This document shows positions 8,142 through 16,854 of a stretch of DNA of 64,000 bases, in pieces. The stretch's first letter is position 1, and each line of letters begins with the position of its first letter. The notes beneath the pieces were generated by a model. That model did no database searches and was not told the origin of the DNA. It saw nothing but the letters and a program-made list of their open reading frames with translations. Location: NCBI RefSeq assembly GCF_900105165.1, contig NZ_LT629740.1:1116001-1180000 (forward strand). Direction: 5' to 3'. This DNA comes from Mucilaginibacter mallensis. GTDB lineage: Bacteria > Bacteroidota > Bacteroidia > Sphingobacteriales > Sphingobacteriaceae. A program made the translations under genes and the position numbers.

Positions 8142-10580
8142 ATGAAAAAGTTAGTATCATTTACCTTACTCTTATTTGTATCAATTGCTACCTGTTTAGC
8201 GCAGCAAACCCGCGTTGTGAGTAGTTTTGATGGTGACTGGTCGTTTCACCTGGGTGATGTAACCGGCGCTGAGGCCAATGATTTTAACGATAACTCATGG
8301 CGAAAAGTAACGCTGCCGCATGATTGGGACATTGAAACTAAAATAGCCCCCAAAGCCTCGACAGGCGGCGGTGGTGGTTTTTTCTGGGGTGGCATAGGCT
8401 GGTACCGCAAAACATTTGATATCCCCGTTGGTATGGCTGATAAACGAACCACAATTGAGTTTGAAGGTATTTATATGAATGCTGATGTTTGGGTAAACGG
8501 CACCCATGTAGCCATGCAACCTTATGGCTATACCAGTTTTATAACAGATATTACCACTCAGCTTAAAACAGGCAAAAATACTATTGTTGTAAAGGTTGAT
8601 AATTCGCAACAGCGGAACAGCAGGTGGTATAGTGGATCGGGTATTTACAGGCATGTTTGGTTAACCGTAACGCCTTTGGTACATATAGCCCCGCGCGGTG
8701 TGTTCTTTTACACCGAGCATGCTAACTCAATTAAAGCTGATGTAGGTGTTAAAACCACCGTTGCCAATGATGGTAACGCAAGCGCGCTGGTTGTTATACA
8801 AAATAAACTGATCGCCCAGGACGGCAGCGAGATACCTGTCAAAGAGCAAAGCATTAGCTTGCCGGGCAATAGCAAGCAGGAGATAGCGCAGCAGATCACA
8901 GTAATGCGCCCCAATTTATGGTCGCCTGATATGCCTTTGAGGTATCGCCTGGTATCGCGTATTTTGGTTAACGGTGTATTGAATGACGAGGTTACCACCA
9001 AAGTTGGTATACGTGAACTGGCATGGTCGGCAAAAGCGGGCTTTACCATAAACGGCAAAGTATATAAATTGAATGGCGGCTGTATTCACCATGATAATGG
9101 CGTATTGGGTGCTGCCGCTTTTGACAGGGCCGAGATACGGAAAGTGCAACTGCTTAAAAATGCTGGCTTTAATGAGCTGAGGACATCGCACAACCCACCA
9201 TCGCCTGCTTTATTGAACGCTTGCGATAGTTTGGGTATGCTGGTGATGGATGAGGCATTCGATTGCTGGTCGAAGGGTAAAAACGCGAAGGATTATTCGG
9301 TATATTTTAAAGACTGGTGGCAAAAGGATATAGATGCTTTTGTGTTCCGCGACCGTAACCATCCCGCAGTAATTATGTGGAGCACGGGCAATGAGATCCC
9401 GGGTTCAATGGATCCTGAAATTGGCGGCGTATATGGTCAGCAATTGGTTGATAGAATAAAACAGGATGACCCTACAAGGCCAATAACACAGGCTTTGCTC
9501 GGGTTGCCAAAAACTGCATCGGATAGTGCTGTTATACTTAAACAGCGTAACGCGCTTGATATAGTAGGTTGTAACTATAACATGGAAGCCTTAATTAAGG
9601 ATGAGGTTAACAGCCCCCAAAGGGTGTTGATCGGCACAGAATCGATGCCCGACGACCCGGCGGATAGATGGGGTTTGTTAGCCAATGCCAATTTTGTGAT
9701 TGGTGATAACGTATGGACAGCTATGGATTATCTGGGAGAATCGGGCATCGGCAGGTATTTTTACGAAGGCGACCCAACCGAGCCGGTTGATAGTACAGGC
9801 AAGCCGATTTGGATGGCTAATGATAAGTTGTACCCATGGCATGGCGGTGTATCCGGCGATTTAGATATACTTGGTTTCAGCAAACCGGTCGCGCACTATC
9901 GGAATATAGTTTGGAATAGGGGCGAGAATATATACATGGGTGTTCGCCAGGCTGATGTGAAGAATGACCATAAATTGGTACGAACAGGCTGGAGCATTTA
10001 CCCGGTTACGGAAAGCTGGACCTATCCCGGCCAGGAAAATAAACCAATGGAGGTTGAAGTTTATACCCGTTACAGCAAAGTATCTCTTTACCTGAATGAT
10101 CAGCTGATAGAAACAAAAGATGTTACACCTAAAGATAAGTTTAAGGTAACCTTTACTGTGCCTTATGCAGCCGGTGTACTAAAAGCTGTTGGCCAGGCAG
10201 ATGGAAAAGAAGCGCAAAGTGCCCAGCTGGAAACGGCCGGCCCGGCAAAGGACATACGCTTAACAGCCGACAAAAAAATACTGAAAGCCGATGGACAAGA
10301 CCTATGTTTTATAACCGTAGAGATTGTTGACAGGGATGGCAAATTACAACCCAACTCAAACGACAGGATAAAATTTAATATCCAAGGAGTAGGCACTATT
10401 CAAGGCTTAGGCAATGCCAACTTAAAAGGCGAGGATGCCTATGTAGGCACCCAATGCGATGTGCTGAACGGCAGGGCGCTTATTGTACTGCGCTCAACAA
10501 AAGCAGCGGGTATACTGGTGTTGAATGCACAATCGCCGGGCTTAAAACCGGCGGTGTTGTTGCTGAGTACAACGAAGTAG
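8142..10580 (+). CDS. Glycoside hydrolase family 2 enzyme (beta-galactosidase-like), secreted
   Basis: This is a retaining exo-glycosidase with a signal peptide (KLVSFTLLLFVSIATCLAQ). The GH2 sugar-binding jelly roll covers about residues 25-190, an Ig-like domain about 190-295, and the TIM barrel about 295-600. The acid/base Glu is E418 in STGNEIPG and the nucleophile is E500 in LIGTESM. The substrate-cleft motif RTSHNPP is present. A DUF4982-type domain (VTESWTYPG onward) and a further Ig-like domain complete the 812 residues. This architecture is common in Bacteroidota utilisation loci, where specificity varies among beta-galactosides, beta-glucuronides and others, so the substrate cannot be stated. 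It is preceded by a 52-codon frame and followed by a strong terminator. Confidence 0.93.
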   Translation: MKKLVSFTLLLFVSIATCLAQQTRVVSSFDGDWSFHLGDVTGAEANDFNDNSWRKVTLPHDWDIETKIAPKASTGGGGGFFWGGIGWYRKTFDIPVGMADKRTTIEFEGIYMNADVWVNGTHVAMQPYGYTSFITDITTQLKTGKNTIVVKVDNSQQRNSRWYSGSGIYRHVWLTVTPLVHIAPRGVFFYTEHANSIKADVGVKTTVANDGNASALVVIQNKLIAQDGSEIPVKEQSISLPGNSKQEIAQQITVMRPNLWSPDMPLRYRLVSRILVNGVLNDEVTTKVGIRELAWSAKAGFTINGKVYKLNGGCIHHDNGVLGAAAFDRAEIRKVQLLKNAGFNELRTSHNPPSPALLNACDSLGMLVMDEAFDCWSKGKNAKDYSVYFKDWWQKDIDAFVFRDRNHPAVIMWSTGNEIPGSMDPEIGGVYGQQLVDRIKQDDPTRPITQALLGLPKTASDSAVILKQRNALDIVGCNYNMEALIKDEVNSPQRVLIGTESMPDDPADRWGLLANANFVIGDNVWTAMDYLGESGIGRYFYEGDPTEPVDSTGKPIWMANDKLYPWHGGVSGDLDILGFSKPVAHYRNIVWNRGENIYMGVRQADVKNDHKLVRTGWSIYPVTESWTYPGQENKPMEVEVYTRYSKVSLYLNDQLIETKDVTPKDKFKVTFTVPYAAGVLKAVGQADGKEAQSAQLETAGPAKDIRLTADKKILKADGQDLCFITVEIVDRDGKLQPNSNDRIKFNIQGVGTIQGLGNANLKGEDAYVGTQCDVLNGRALIVLRSTKAAGILVLNAQSPGLKPAVLLLSTTK

Positions 10581-10602
10581 ATATTATTTACAGATAATTA
10601 AG

Positions 10603-10636
10603 AAAGCGTTTCTGATTGAGTTAGAAACGCTTTTTT
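10603..10636 (+). terminator. Rho-independent terminator after GH2
   Basis: AAAGCGTTTCT pairs perfectly with AGAAACGCTTT around a nine-base loop and runs into a T tract. It lies 22 bases after the GH2 stop codon. Confidence 0.9.
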
Positions 10637-10660
10637 GTTGGAATGGTTTTCCTTATGGGG

Positions 10661-10736
10661 TGTCACCCTGAGCGATAGTCGAAGGGTGAGCGCAGAGGCC
10701 TTTGCCCACATACTTCGACTATCGCTCAGTATGACA
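10661..10736. repeat. REP-like palindrome between convergent GH2 and GH35 genes
   Basis: CTGAGCGATAGTCGAAG at 10668-10684 is matched exactly by its reverse complement at 10713-10729, with outer TGTCA/TGACA ends. The unit belongs to the same general class as those at 21401, 27098, 30683 and 38209. Confidence 0.85.
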
Positions 10737-10792
10737 TCCTTTCTAATCTTCCGAACATCCACCATTTGTTGGTATTGTCATCAACAAAGACT

Positions 10793-12391
10793 CTATCTCA
10801 TAATCAACTCAACCTGCAATACTTTAAGCGTATTTTCAAATCGTGGCCCTCCAAAATCTGTCTCATCGCCGTTAAGTATGCGGATGGGTTTAAATACGCC
10901 ATTATCATAGCTGCCTTCTTCCACTTTCAGGTATTGCCAGGCTTTGCCCTTGTTGTCTCCGGTGGGATGGAAGGTGATACGACAGCTGGTACCCATCGCC
11001 ATAAACTTATCCTCACCTAACTTAACGATCATTAATTTACCATCTGGTGCTGCATCAGCTTTTATAGTATTTTCCCTGTCGCTGCCAAATGATATGGTGG
11101 CCTGCCATGCACCAAGGTCTATAGTTTGCTCGGTATGGTCCTCGTGCTCCACCACTGCTTTTATTTTGCCTTCAAAGGCCCATTGTGCCAATTCACGCAT
11201 CATGGGTGAGGCGACAGCATATTCCTGCGCGTAAGGAGCGAGGCGTTTACTGCGTTCTTCGGGCGTAGAGCCATGGCCGTTATCATCTATGCCAAATGGC
11301 GAAAAGCCGATGCCGCCACGAGCAATAACTGTATACAGGTATTTTGCATTATCGGCAATTAAACCGGCCTCGGGCACAAAAAGGGTATTATCAGGGCGGT
11401 CATATAGTTCGAGCACTTTTAAAACCCTTTCGCTGCCTGAAAGATAGATATCCGGGGCAAGCAGATCAATAGCAGGAGCAGCCACCTTCCATATCGGAAT
11501 TACGTTATCAGTAGGGCCACCGCTCTCATAGGTATTGGAATGCGGATTGGTAAGCGGATCGCGCAGGGCGGCGTTAACATACAATGGCAACGGATATGCC
11601 GCTTTACCCGCTGCTGCCACCTGACCGATAAAACTGGAAATCGACCATGCCTGGAAATATTCATCGGCCCTGTCGCCAAATACCTGCTGCCAGGTGCCTT
11701 TTGTCCCGGCAGGAATATTGAGTGCTTTTAATACTTCAGGCTTTAATAATGCGGCAGGCACCGGCCCCTCAAATAGTTTTTGTGCCGTTGGCGAATAATC
11801 ACGCATGCTATCCCATGAGCCGGATTCGTTTTCTACCTGTACCATAAGTACAGTATGTTGGGTATCGGTCTGCTTTAGGTAGGTCATCACCGCTGTAAAA
11901 GCTTTTATATCGGCCTGCAGTGTTGCTTTACTATGTGGAGAGGGTGAATCAATATGCTTATCATTTAAGCCTGTTATGTTGGGGTATTTCGTAGCATCCT
12001 TTTTCATCCACTCGGGCATGTAATGGTTACTGCCATTTTTCCAGGTGGCAAACCAGAGCAGTACCAGGTGCACATTGTGCGCCCGGGCTTGTTGAAGTAG
12101 GGTATCAATCAGCGAAAAATCAAACTTTCCGGGCTGGGCTTCTATCTGCTCCCAGTAAATGGGTATCTCAACTGTGTTCAGGTGCATGGTTTCAACTGCC
12201 TGCCATACCTGCGGCAACATACCGGGCCACCCGCTTGAATTATGGGCCTGTCCGCCCAGTATCAAGTATGGTTTGCCATCAACCAGTAGCGTATGCCGAC
12301 CATCTTTTTCAATAATAGCGGGCAGCTGGCCAAATGTTTTTCCGGCACAGAGCAAAACCAATGCAAAGCACCAGGCAGTTGTTTTTAGCAT
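10793..12391 (-). CDS. Glycoside hydrolase family 35 enzyme with DUF5597-type C-terminus, secreted
   Basis: The 532-residue product has a signal peptide ending near residue 21 and a GH35 TIM barrel. The acid/base region is VQVENESG (Glu189 within NES), and a likely nucleophile is the Glu in LFVPEAGL. The N-terminal motif LGGQAHNSSGW and the barrel motif TVEIPIYWEQIEAQPG are typical of GH35 proteins that carry the DUF5597 module after residue 380. Beta-galactosidase or a related exo-activity is expected. It is transcribed towards the GH2 gene, with a REP palindrome between them, and stands alone on its strand. Specificity is not evident from sequence. Confidence 0.88.
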   Translation of the reverse strand: MLKTTAWCFALVLLCAGKTFGQLPAIIEKDGRHTLLVDGKPYLILGGQAHNSSGWPGMLPQVWQAVETMHLNTVEIPIYWEQIEAQPGKFDFSLIDTLLQQARAHNVHLVLLWFATWKNGSNHYMPEWMKKDATKYPNITGLNDKHIDSPSPHSKATLQADIKAFTAVMTYLKQTDTQHTVLMVQVENESGSWDSMRDYSPTAQKLFEGPVPAALLKPEVLKALNIPAGTKGTWQQVFGDRADEYFQAWSISSFIGQVAAAGKAAYPLPLYVNAALRDPLTNPHSNTYESGGPTDNVIPIWKVAAPAIDLLAPDIYLSGSERVLKVLELYDRPDNTLFVPEAGLIADNAKYLYTVIARGGIGFSPFGIDDNGHGSTPEERSKRLAPYAQEYAVASPMMRELAQWAFEGKIKAVVEHEDHTEQTIDLGAWQATISFGSDRENTIKADAAPDGKLMIVKLGEDKFMAMGTSCRITFHPTGDNKGKAWQYLKVEEGSYDNGVFKPIRILNGDETDFGGPRFENTLKVLQVELIMR

Positions 12392-12732
12392 GATATGAGT
12401 ATTAATTTAAGTTTGCCTAATATAAGGAGGCGGAAACGTCAATAAAGCATAAGATTTTTGCAATTTTTAACTCAATTTCGTCATAAATTTAGATGAACCA
12501 GGAGTTTGTTGGTGACAACACCAACAAAGCGCAGGCGCAAGGTTTGAAAAAAGCATCGCCATGTGCGATTCCTTCCCTGGGGAAGGGTAGGTAGGGGGTT
12601 AATGAGTTTATTTTATTGGTTTGATGTAGAAACCCCTCCCTGCCTTTGCACGCAATCCATCACACCCCTCCCGTGGGGAAGGAATTAAAAAAGATATAAC
12701 CCGCTCTTTGTTGGTGTTGTTACCAAAAAATA
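12392..12732. repeat. Intergenic palindromic element between GH35 and amidase genes
   Basis: No gene is seen. Outer arms near 12509-12529 and 12706-12727 are inverted copies (TTGGTGACAACACCAACAAAG against a one-mismatch partner), and the left arm is itself a palindrome, TTTGTTGGTG-acaa-CACCAACAAA, at 12505-12528. Inside lie degenerate inverted blocks of the CCTTCCCTGGGGAAGG / CCCCTCCCGTGGGGAAGG type. It resembles dispersed non-coding repeats of Bacteroidota and carries no coding content. The GH35 promoter should lie at the left end. Confidence 0.75.
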
Positions 12733-14358
12733 TCACCACAACAAATTCACTTTAAACTCTGGCAACCCCCGTTTTTTAGCAGCCTGTTCATAAGCGTAGG
12801 CCAGTTTAATGATCTCACCTTCCTGATAAGCTGTGCTGAAGAACGACAGGCCCATTGGCAGGTGATGCGCCGCGCCCATGGGTACAGTAATATGCGGATA
12901 GCCAGCCATTGCCGGTGGGGTTGAAAAGCCAAAACCATTATCGTAATCGCCGTTTACAAGGTCAATGCAGCAGGCAAAGCCATTGGTTGGGCCTATAATG
13001 GCATCCAGTTTATTTTGTTTTAGTATGGTATCGATGATCTGGCGGGTGCGGGTTGTTTTTTTTAGAGAATAGATATATTCCTTACTGTTCAGATCGCCTT
13101 TGGCCTGGGCCTGTTCCAGTATTTCCTGTTTAAAGAAAGGCATAGCTTTGGTCGCATTGTTTTTATTAAAAGCGATCACATCAGCCAGCGATTTTGTTTT
13201 TGAATTGGCGGTGCTTAAATATTTATTCAACCCATCTTTAAACTCATATAGCAATACATTAAACTCCAGTGGCCCCAGGTCCTTTAACTCTTTATCCAAT
13301 TCTATCTCAACAATGGTAGCGCCTTTGCTTTTTAATACGGCTATGGCGCCATTTAGCAGAATCTCCATATCCGGGTTACCGGTTAGCGCTGTTTTTTCAA
13401 TACCCAGGCGTTTGCCTTGCAATCCCTTTGCATCTAAAAATTTGGTATAGTCGGTTTCAGCTTTGCCTTTGCTGTTGAGCGTATAGCTATCCTCAGGGTC
13501 GACACCCGCTAATATGCCCAATAAAATTGCGGCGTCTTTAACGGTGCGCGCCATTGGTCCGGCGGTATCCTGTGTTTTTGAGATGGGTATAATGCCCGAC
13601 CGGCTCAATAGGCCCACTGTTGGCTTAATCCCCACAATGCCATTAACCGATGCAGGCGAAACCACCGAGCCATCCGTTTCCGTACCGATAGCTATGGCAC
13701 ATAAATTAGCCGCCACAGCTACACCCGATCCCGCGCTCGAGCCGCTGGGGTTTCTATCTAATATATATGGGCATTTAGTTAATCCACCTTTACTGCTCCA
13801 TGCGCTGGCCGCCCTCGTCGACCTGAAATTTGCCCACTCGCTTAAATTGGCTTTGCCTAATATCACTGCGCCAGCTTCGCGCAGTTGATTAATAATAAAG
13901 GCATCTTTAGTTGCATAGTTGTCCGCAATTGCAAGCGATCCTGCGGTGGTTGCAACTTTATCTTTTGTGTTGATGTTATCTTTTATCAGTACAGGTATGC
14001 CATGCAGGGGGCCGCGTATTTTACCTGCATCACGTTCCTTATCCAGTTCATTGGCCATATCCAGCGCGTTTGGGTTTAGCTCAATAACTGCGTTAAGCTT
14101 TGGGCCGTTCTTATCAATATCATTAATGCGGGTAAGGTATAGCTGGGTTATGGCATGCGAGGTGTATTCCTTGCTTTTCATTTTTTGCTGAAGAATATCA
14201 ATTGTGGTCTCTTTTAGCGCAAAGTCGTCGGTGTTTTTATCTGTACTGCTGCCAGCTTGTTTTTGTTCTGACGGTGGTATTTTACACGCGCCTAAACTTA
14301 ATGCCGATAAAGTGATGCCTGCTAATGAGCCTGTTTTTATGAAATTTCTGCGTTGCAT
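12733..14358 (-). CDS. Amidase-signature family hydrolase, exported lipoprotein
   Basis: This 541-residue enzyme of the amidase signature family uses a Ser-cisSer-Lys triad to cleave amide bonds. The N-terminus combines a twin-arginine-like motif (RRNFIK) with a lipobox ending LGAC (Cys25), so it is probably a Tat-exported lipoprotein. The catalytic Lys is Lys126 in IPVLIKDNIN. The Gly/Ser-rich loop is NPSGSSAGS (203-211), and the nucleophile is Ser231 in GTETDGSVVSPAS. The family includes GatA, but export and the absence of gatB/gatC make a periplasmic amidase the better reading. The substrate is unknown. It is divergent from the repressor gene at 14495, sharing a 136-base intergenic space. 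Confidence 0.9.
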   Translation of the reverse strand: MQRRNFIKTGSLAGITLSALSLGACKIPPSEQKQAGSSTDKNTDDFALKETTIDILQQKMKSKEYTSHAITQLYLTRINDIDKNGPKLNAVIELNPNALDMANELDKERDAGKIRGPLHGIPVLIKDNINTKDKVATTAGSLAIADNYATKDAFIINQLREAGAVILGKANLSEWANFRSTRAASAWSSKGGLTKCPYILDRNPSGSSAGSGVAVAANLCAIAIGTETDGSVVSPASVNGIVGIKPTVGLLSRSGIIPISKTQDTAGPMARTVKDAAILLGILAGVDPEDSYTLNSKGKAETDYTKFLDAKGLQGKRLGIEKTALTGNPDMEILLNGAIAVLKSKGATIVEIELDKELKDLGPLEFNVLLYEFKDGLNKYLSTANSKTKSLADVIAFNKNNATKAMPFFKQEILEQAQAKGDLNSKEYIYSLKKTTRTRQIIDTILKQNKLDAIIGPTNGFACCIDLVNGDYDNGFGFSTPPAMAGYPHITVPMGAAHHLPMGLSFFSTAYQEGEIIKLAYAYEQAAKKRGLPEFKVNLLW

Positions 14359-14460
14359 AATGAGGTTAGTGATAAATAGCTACAATTAACGAAATTTTGC
14401 AGAATAAAACCCGGTGAGTCAACAGAATATTTCTTAAAATCCATGAAAATTTCAAAAAGT

Positions 14461-14480
14461 ATTTAGACATTTGTCTAAAT
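14461..14480. promoter_or_regulatory. Palindromic operator of the ArsR/SdpR-type repressor
   Basis: ATTTAGACATTTGTCTAAAT is a perfect inverted repeat with nine-base arms and a two-base centre. It lies 14 bases upstream of the preferred repressor start, and palindromes of this size are typical ArsR-family operators. It probably mediates autorepression of the operon and may also affect the divergent amidase gene. Confidence 0.75.
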
Positions 14481-14494
14481 ATATAATTATAACA

Positions 14495-14749
14495 TTGAAC
14501 GCCCTGTTTAAAGCACTTAACGATAGTACCCGGCGCGAAATACTTGAATTGTTAAAAGAGAAGGATCTTACTGCAGGCGAAATAGCCGATAAGTTCAGCA
14601 TCTCTAAACCAAGTATATCGCATCACCTCGACCTGTTGCGCCAGGCCGGCCTGGTGGTGTCAGTAAAAGAAGGGCAATTTGTTTTCTACTCACTCAATAC
14701 CACCGTTATGGATGAGGTATTAAAATGGATAATGCAGTTTAAAAAGTAA
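14495..14749 (+). CDS. sdpR: ArsR-family winged-helix repressor, SdpR-like
   Basis: The short protein begins at its first conserved block, NALFKALNDSTRREILELLKEKDLTAGEIA, then the recognition helix FSISKPSISHHLDLLRQAGLV and the wing VSVKEGQFVFYSLNTT. There are no metal-binding cysteines, as in SdpR-type autorepressors. I choose the TTG at 14495 because family members start just before ALF; an in-frame TTG at 14471 would place coding sequence inside the operator palindrome. The SdpI-type gene follows after 10 bases. By analogy with Bacillus SdpRI the repressor may be controlled through the membrane protein; that is inference. Confidence 0.85.
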   Translation: MNALFKALNDSTRREILELLKEKDLTAGEIADKFSISKPSISHHLDLLRQAGLVVSVKEGQFVFYSLNTTVMDEVLKWIMQFKK

Positions 14750-14759
14750 AATAAGCTAT

Positions 14760-15419
14760 ATGAAAAAATTTTCCCTGCTGGATGTTGCGGCTCTGTTGAT
14801 CTGGTTGTTACCGATCGGTTATTTGTTATGGGTTTACGGCTCATTGCCTGCCATAGTGCCCATGCATTACGGCGCTGATGGCAGGCCCAACCGCTATGGC
14901 AGCAAAAGCGAGTTTTTGGTAATGCAGATGATCTTCCCGTTGATTTCGGGCGGAACATATTTCTTATTAAAATTCCTGCCATCCATCGACCCTAAAAAAC
15001 AGGTGAAATATGGCGAGCAAACATTTCAGAAACTGGGTTTTGGTTTAGTGATATTTATGGCTGCCATCAGTATCTCCATCACTTTTGCTACCATCAATCA
15101 ATCGTTCAGAATTGATAAGCTGTTGCTGCCGTTGATAGGTTTGCTATTTGTATTTTTGGGCAACATAATGTACAGCATTAAACCCAATTACTTTGCCGGT
15201 GTACGTACCCCGTGGACTTTAGAAGATGAAGGTAACTGGCGCGCCACACACCATCTTACAGGTAAGGTATGGGTTATTGGCGGCCTTATTATCACCATTG
15301 CTACACTCGCTCTGCCTGAGGGTATGGGTGTATATGTGTTTTTGCCTGGTATCCTTATCATCTCTTTTATACCCATCTTTTACTCTTATATCTACTTTAA
15401 AAAACATCAGCCTAAATAA
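14760..15419 (+). CDS. sdpI: SdpI-family membrane protein (DUF1648/SdpI), putative immunity or signalling protein
   Basis: The 219-residue product has about six membrane helices. The first part carries the DUF1648 signature LPAIVPMHYGADGRPNRYGSK. The second carries the SdpI-type motif NYFAGVRTPWTLEDEGNWRATH, the segment that defines the family. In Bacillus subtilis SdpI gives immunity to the toxin SDP and sequesters the SdpR repressor. No SdpC-like toxin is seen here. The gene follows the repressor by 10 bases and precedes a secreted hydrolase by 6, so the four genes look like one operon. Confidence 0.87.
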   Translation: MKKFSLLDVAALLIWLLPIGYLLWVYGSLPAIVPMHYGADGRPNRYGSKSEFLVMQMIFPLISGGTYFLLKFLPSIDPKKQVKYGEQTFQKLGFGLVIFMAAISISITFATINQSFRIDKLLLPLIGLLFVFLGNIMYSIKPNYFAGVRTPWTLEDEGNWRATHHLTGKVWVIGGLIITIATLALPEGMGVYVFLPGILIISFIPIFYSYIYFKKHQPK

Positions 15420-15425
15420 ATATTT

Positions 15426-16838
15426 ATGAAGAAATTAATTATAACCATAATTATACTATGCACCGTCAGCTTTGCCAATGCGCAGGATATTGCAGGCAGG
15501 TGGCAAGGTTTTTTAAACGCTGGTGGTACCAATATCAGGCTGGTTTTTAATGTCAACAAAAACGGCGACAATACTTATACTACTACGTTTGATAGCCCGG
15601 ATCAGAACGCATTCGGTATTAAATGTAACAGCACCAGCGTGGTAAAAGATAGCTTGACTGCGGCTGTTGACGTAGCCCATATCGTCTACAAAGGTTTGTG
15701 GGATGGGAAAGACGGGATCACGGGAACCTTTAAGCAGAATAGTACATTATTGGTGCTGAATTTAAAGCGTAATGATCTGATCCGTCCGCAAACGCCTAAA
15801 CCGCCTTTTGGTTATTATACCGAAGATGTGGAATATGACAACACTGTTAAAACACTGCATTACGGCGCTACTTTTACGCGGCCAAACGGCAACGGTAAAT
15901 ACCCGGCTGTAATTATCATCACCGGCAGCGGTACACAGGATAGGGATGGCACATTGTTCGGTCATAAAGTATACTGGGTATTGGCAGATTATCTTACCAA
16001 AAATGGTATAGCAGTTTTAAGGGTTGATGACAGGGGCGCAGGCAAAAGCACTATCGGCCCTGATGGTACAAACGTTACCAGCGAGAGTTTTTCGTATGAT
16101 GTGGAAACGAGCCTTAATTATTTGGAAAGCCGTGCGGATGTAGATAAAAAGCATCTTGGGTTAATTGGTCATAGCGAAGGCGGCATTATCGCACCAATGG
16201 TTGCCGCCCGCCGCAAGGATGTCAGCTTTATTGTATTATGGGGCGCACCTGCGATCGGTGGCGCTAAAATCAATACGCAACAGGCAGGACAAGCACTCAG
16301 GCAAAGAGGGGTCGACAGCGCATCGGCAAAAGCCTATATGGATCTGAACGACCAGGTATTGCCATTGTTTAAAACATCGACTACTAAAGCTGAGCTGGAT
16401 AAAAATATTGAACCAATTATTGGCAACTGGCTGAAAACACAAAGTAAAAGCACACTTGATGGCTTAAGCCTGGCTAATGATACTGCCAACAGGCAGGCTT
16501 TAGTAGGTGTTTATGCTAATTTATATACCACGCCGTGGCTGCGTTTCTTTTTTACCTATGACCCGGCAATCGACCTGAGCAAAGTGAAATGCCCTGTATT
16601 GGCCATTAACGGCGCTAAGGATGTGCAGGTGGATGCGGAGAGTAATCTGACAGCTATAAAAGCTATACTTACCCAAAGTGGTAATAAGGATTTTAAGGTA
16701 GAAGAGCTGCCACATCTGAACCATTTATTGCAGGATGCCAAAACAGGCGATGTATCCGAATATGAGCAAATACAGGAAACCATGTCGCCCGAGGCATTAA
16801 ATATTATTTCAACTTGGATTAAACTTCACACCAAATAA
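15426..16838 (+). CDS. Secreted alpha/beta hydrolase with N-terminal beta domain
   Basis: The 470-residue protein has a signal peptide (LIITIIILCTVSFANAQ) and an N-terminal beta-rich domain of about 115 residues (DIAGRWQGFLNAGGTNIRLVF). The alpha/beta hydrolase follows: oxyanion region IIITGSGTQDRDGT, nucleophile Ser250 in GHSEGG, a probable Asp in INGAKDVQVD and His in LPHLNHLL. This two-part arrangement is common in Bacteroidota hydrolases of the S33 peptidase/dienelactone-hydrolase type. It could be an esterase or a peptidase. It lies 6 bases after the SdpI-type gene and 16 before the beta-lactamase gene. Confidence 0.87.
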   Translation: MKKLIITIIILCTVSFANAQDIAGRWQGFLNAGGTNIRLVFNVNKNGDNTYTTTFDSPDQNAFGIKCNSTSVVKDSLTAAVDVAHIVYKGLWDGKDGITGTFKQNSTLLVLNLKRNDLIRPQTPKPPFGYYTEDVEYDNTVKTLHYGATFTRPNGNGKYPAVIIITGSGTQDRDGTLFGHKVYWVLADYLTKNGIAVLRVDDRGAGKSTIGPDGTNVTSESFSYDVETSLNYLESRADVDKKHLGLIGHSEGGIIAPMVAARRKDVSFIVLWGAPAIGGAKINTQQAGQALRQRGVDSASAKAYMDLNDQVLPLFKTSTTKAELDKNIEPIIGNWLKTQSKSTLDGLSLANDTANRQALVGVYANLYTTPWLRFFFTYDPAIDLSKVKCPVLAINGAKDVQVDAESNLTAIKAILTQSGNKDFKVEELPHLNHLLQDAKTGDVSEYEQIQETMSPEALNIISTWIKLHTK

Positions 16839-16854
16839 TTGCGTTATTAGTATC

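Noticed and set aside
10635..11020. Plus-strand open frames at the GH2/GH35 junction
   Set aside because: They lie over a REP palindrome and the antisense of the GH35 gene and have no recognisable protein features.
12733..14358. GatA, subunit of the tRNA amidotransferase
   Set aside because: The protein has an export signal and lipobox and no gatB or gatC nearby.
14471..14494. Earlier TTG start for the ArsR-type repressor
   Set aside because: It would put codons inside the operator palindrome and add residues not seen in the family.
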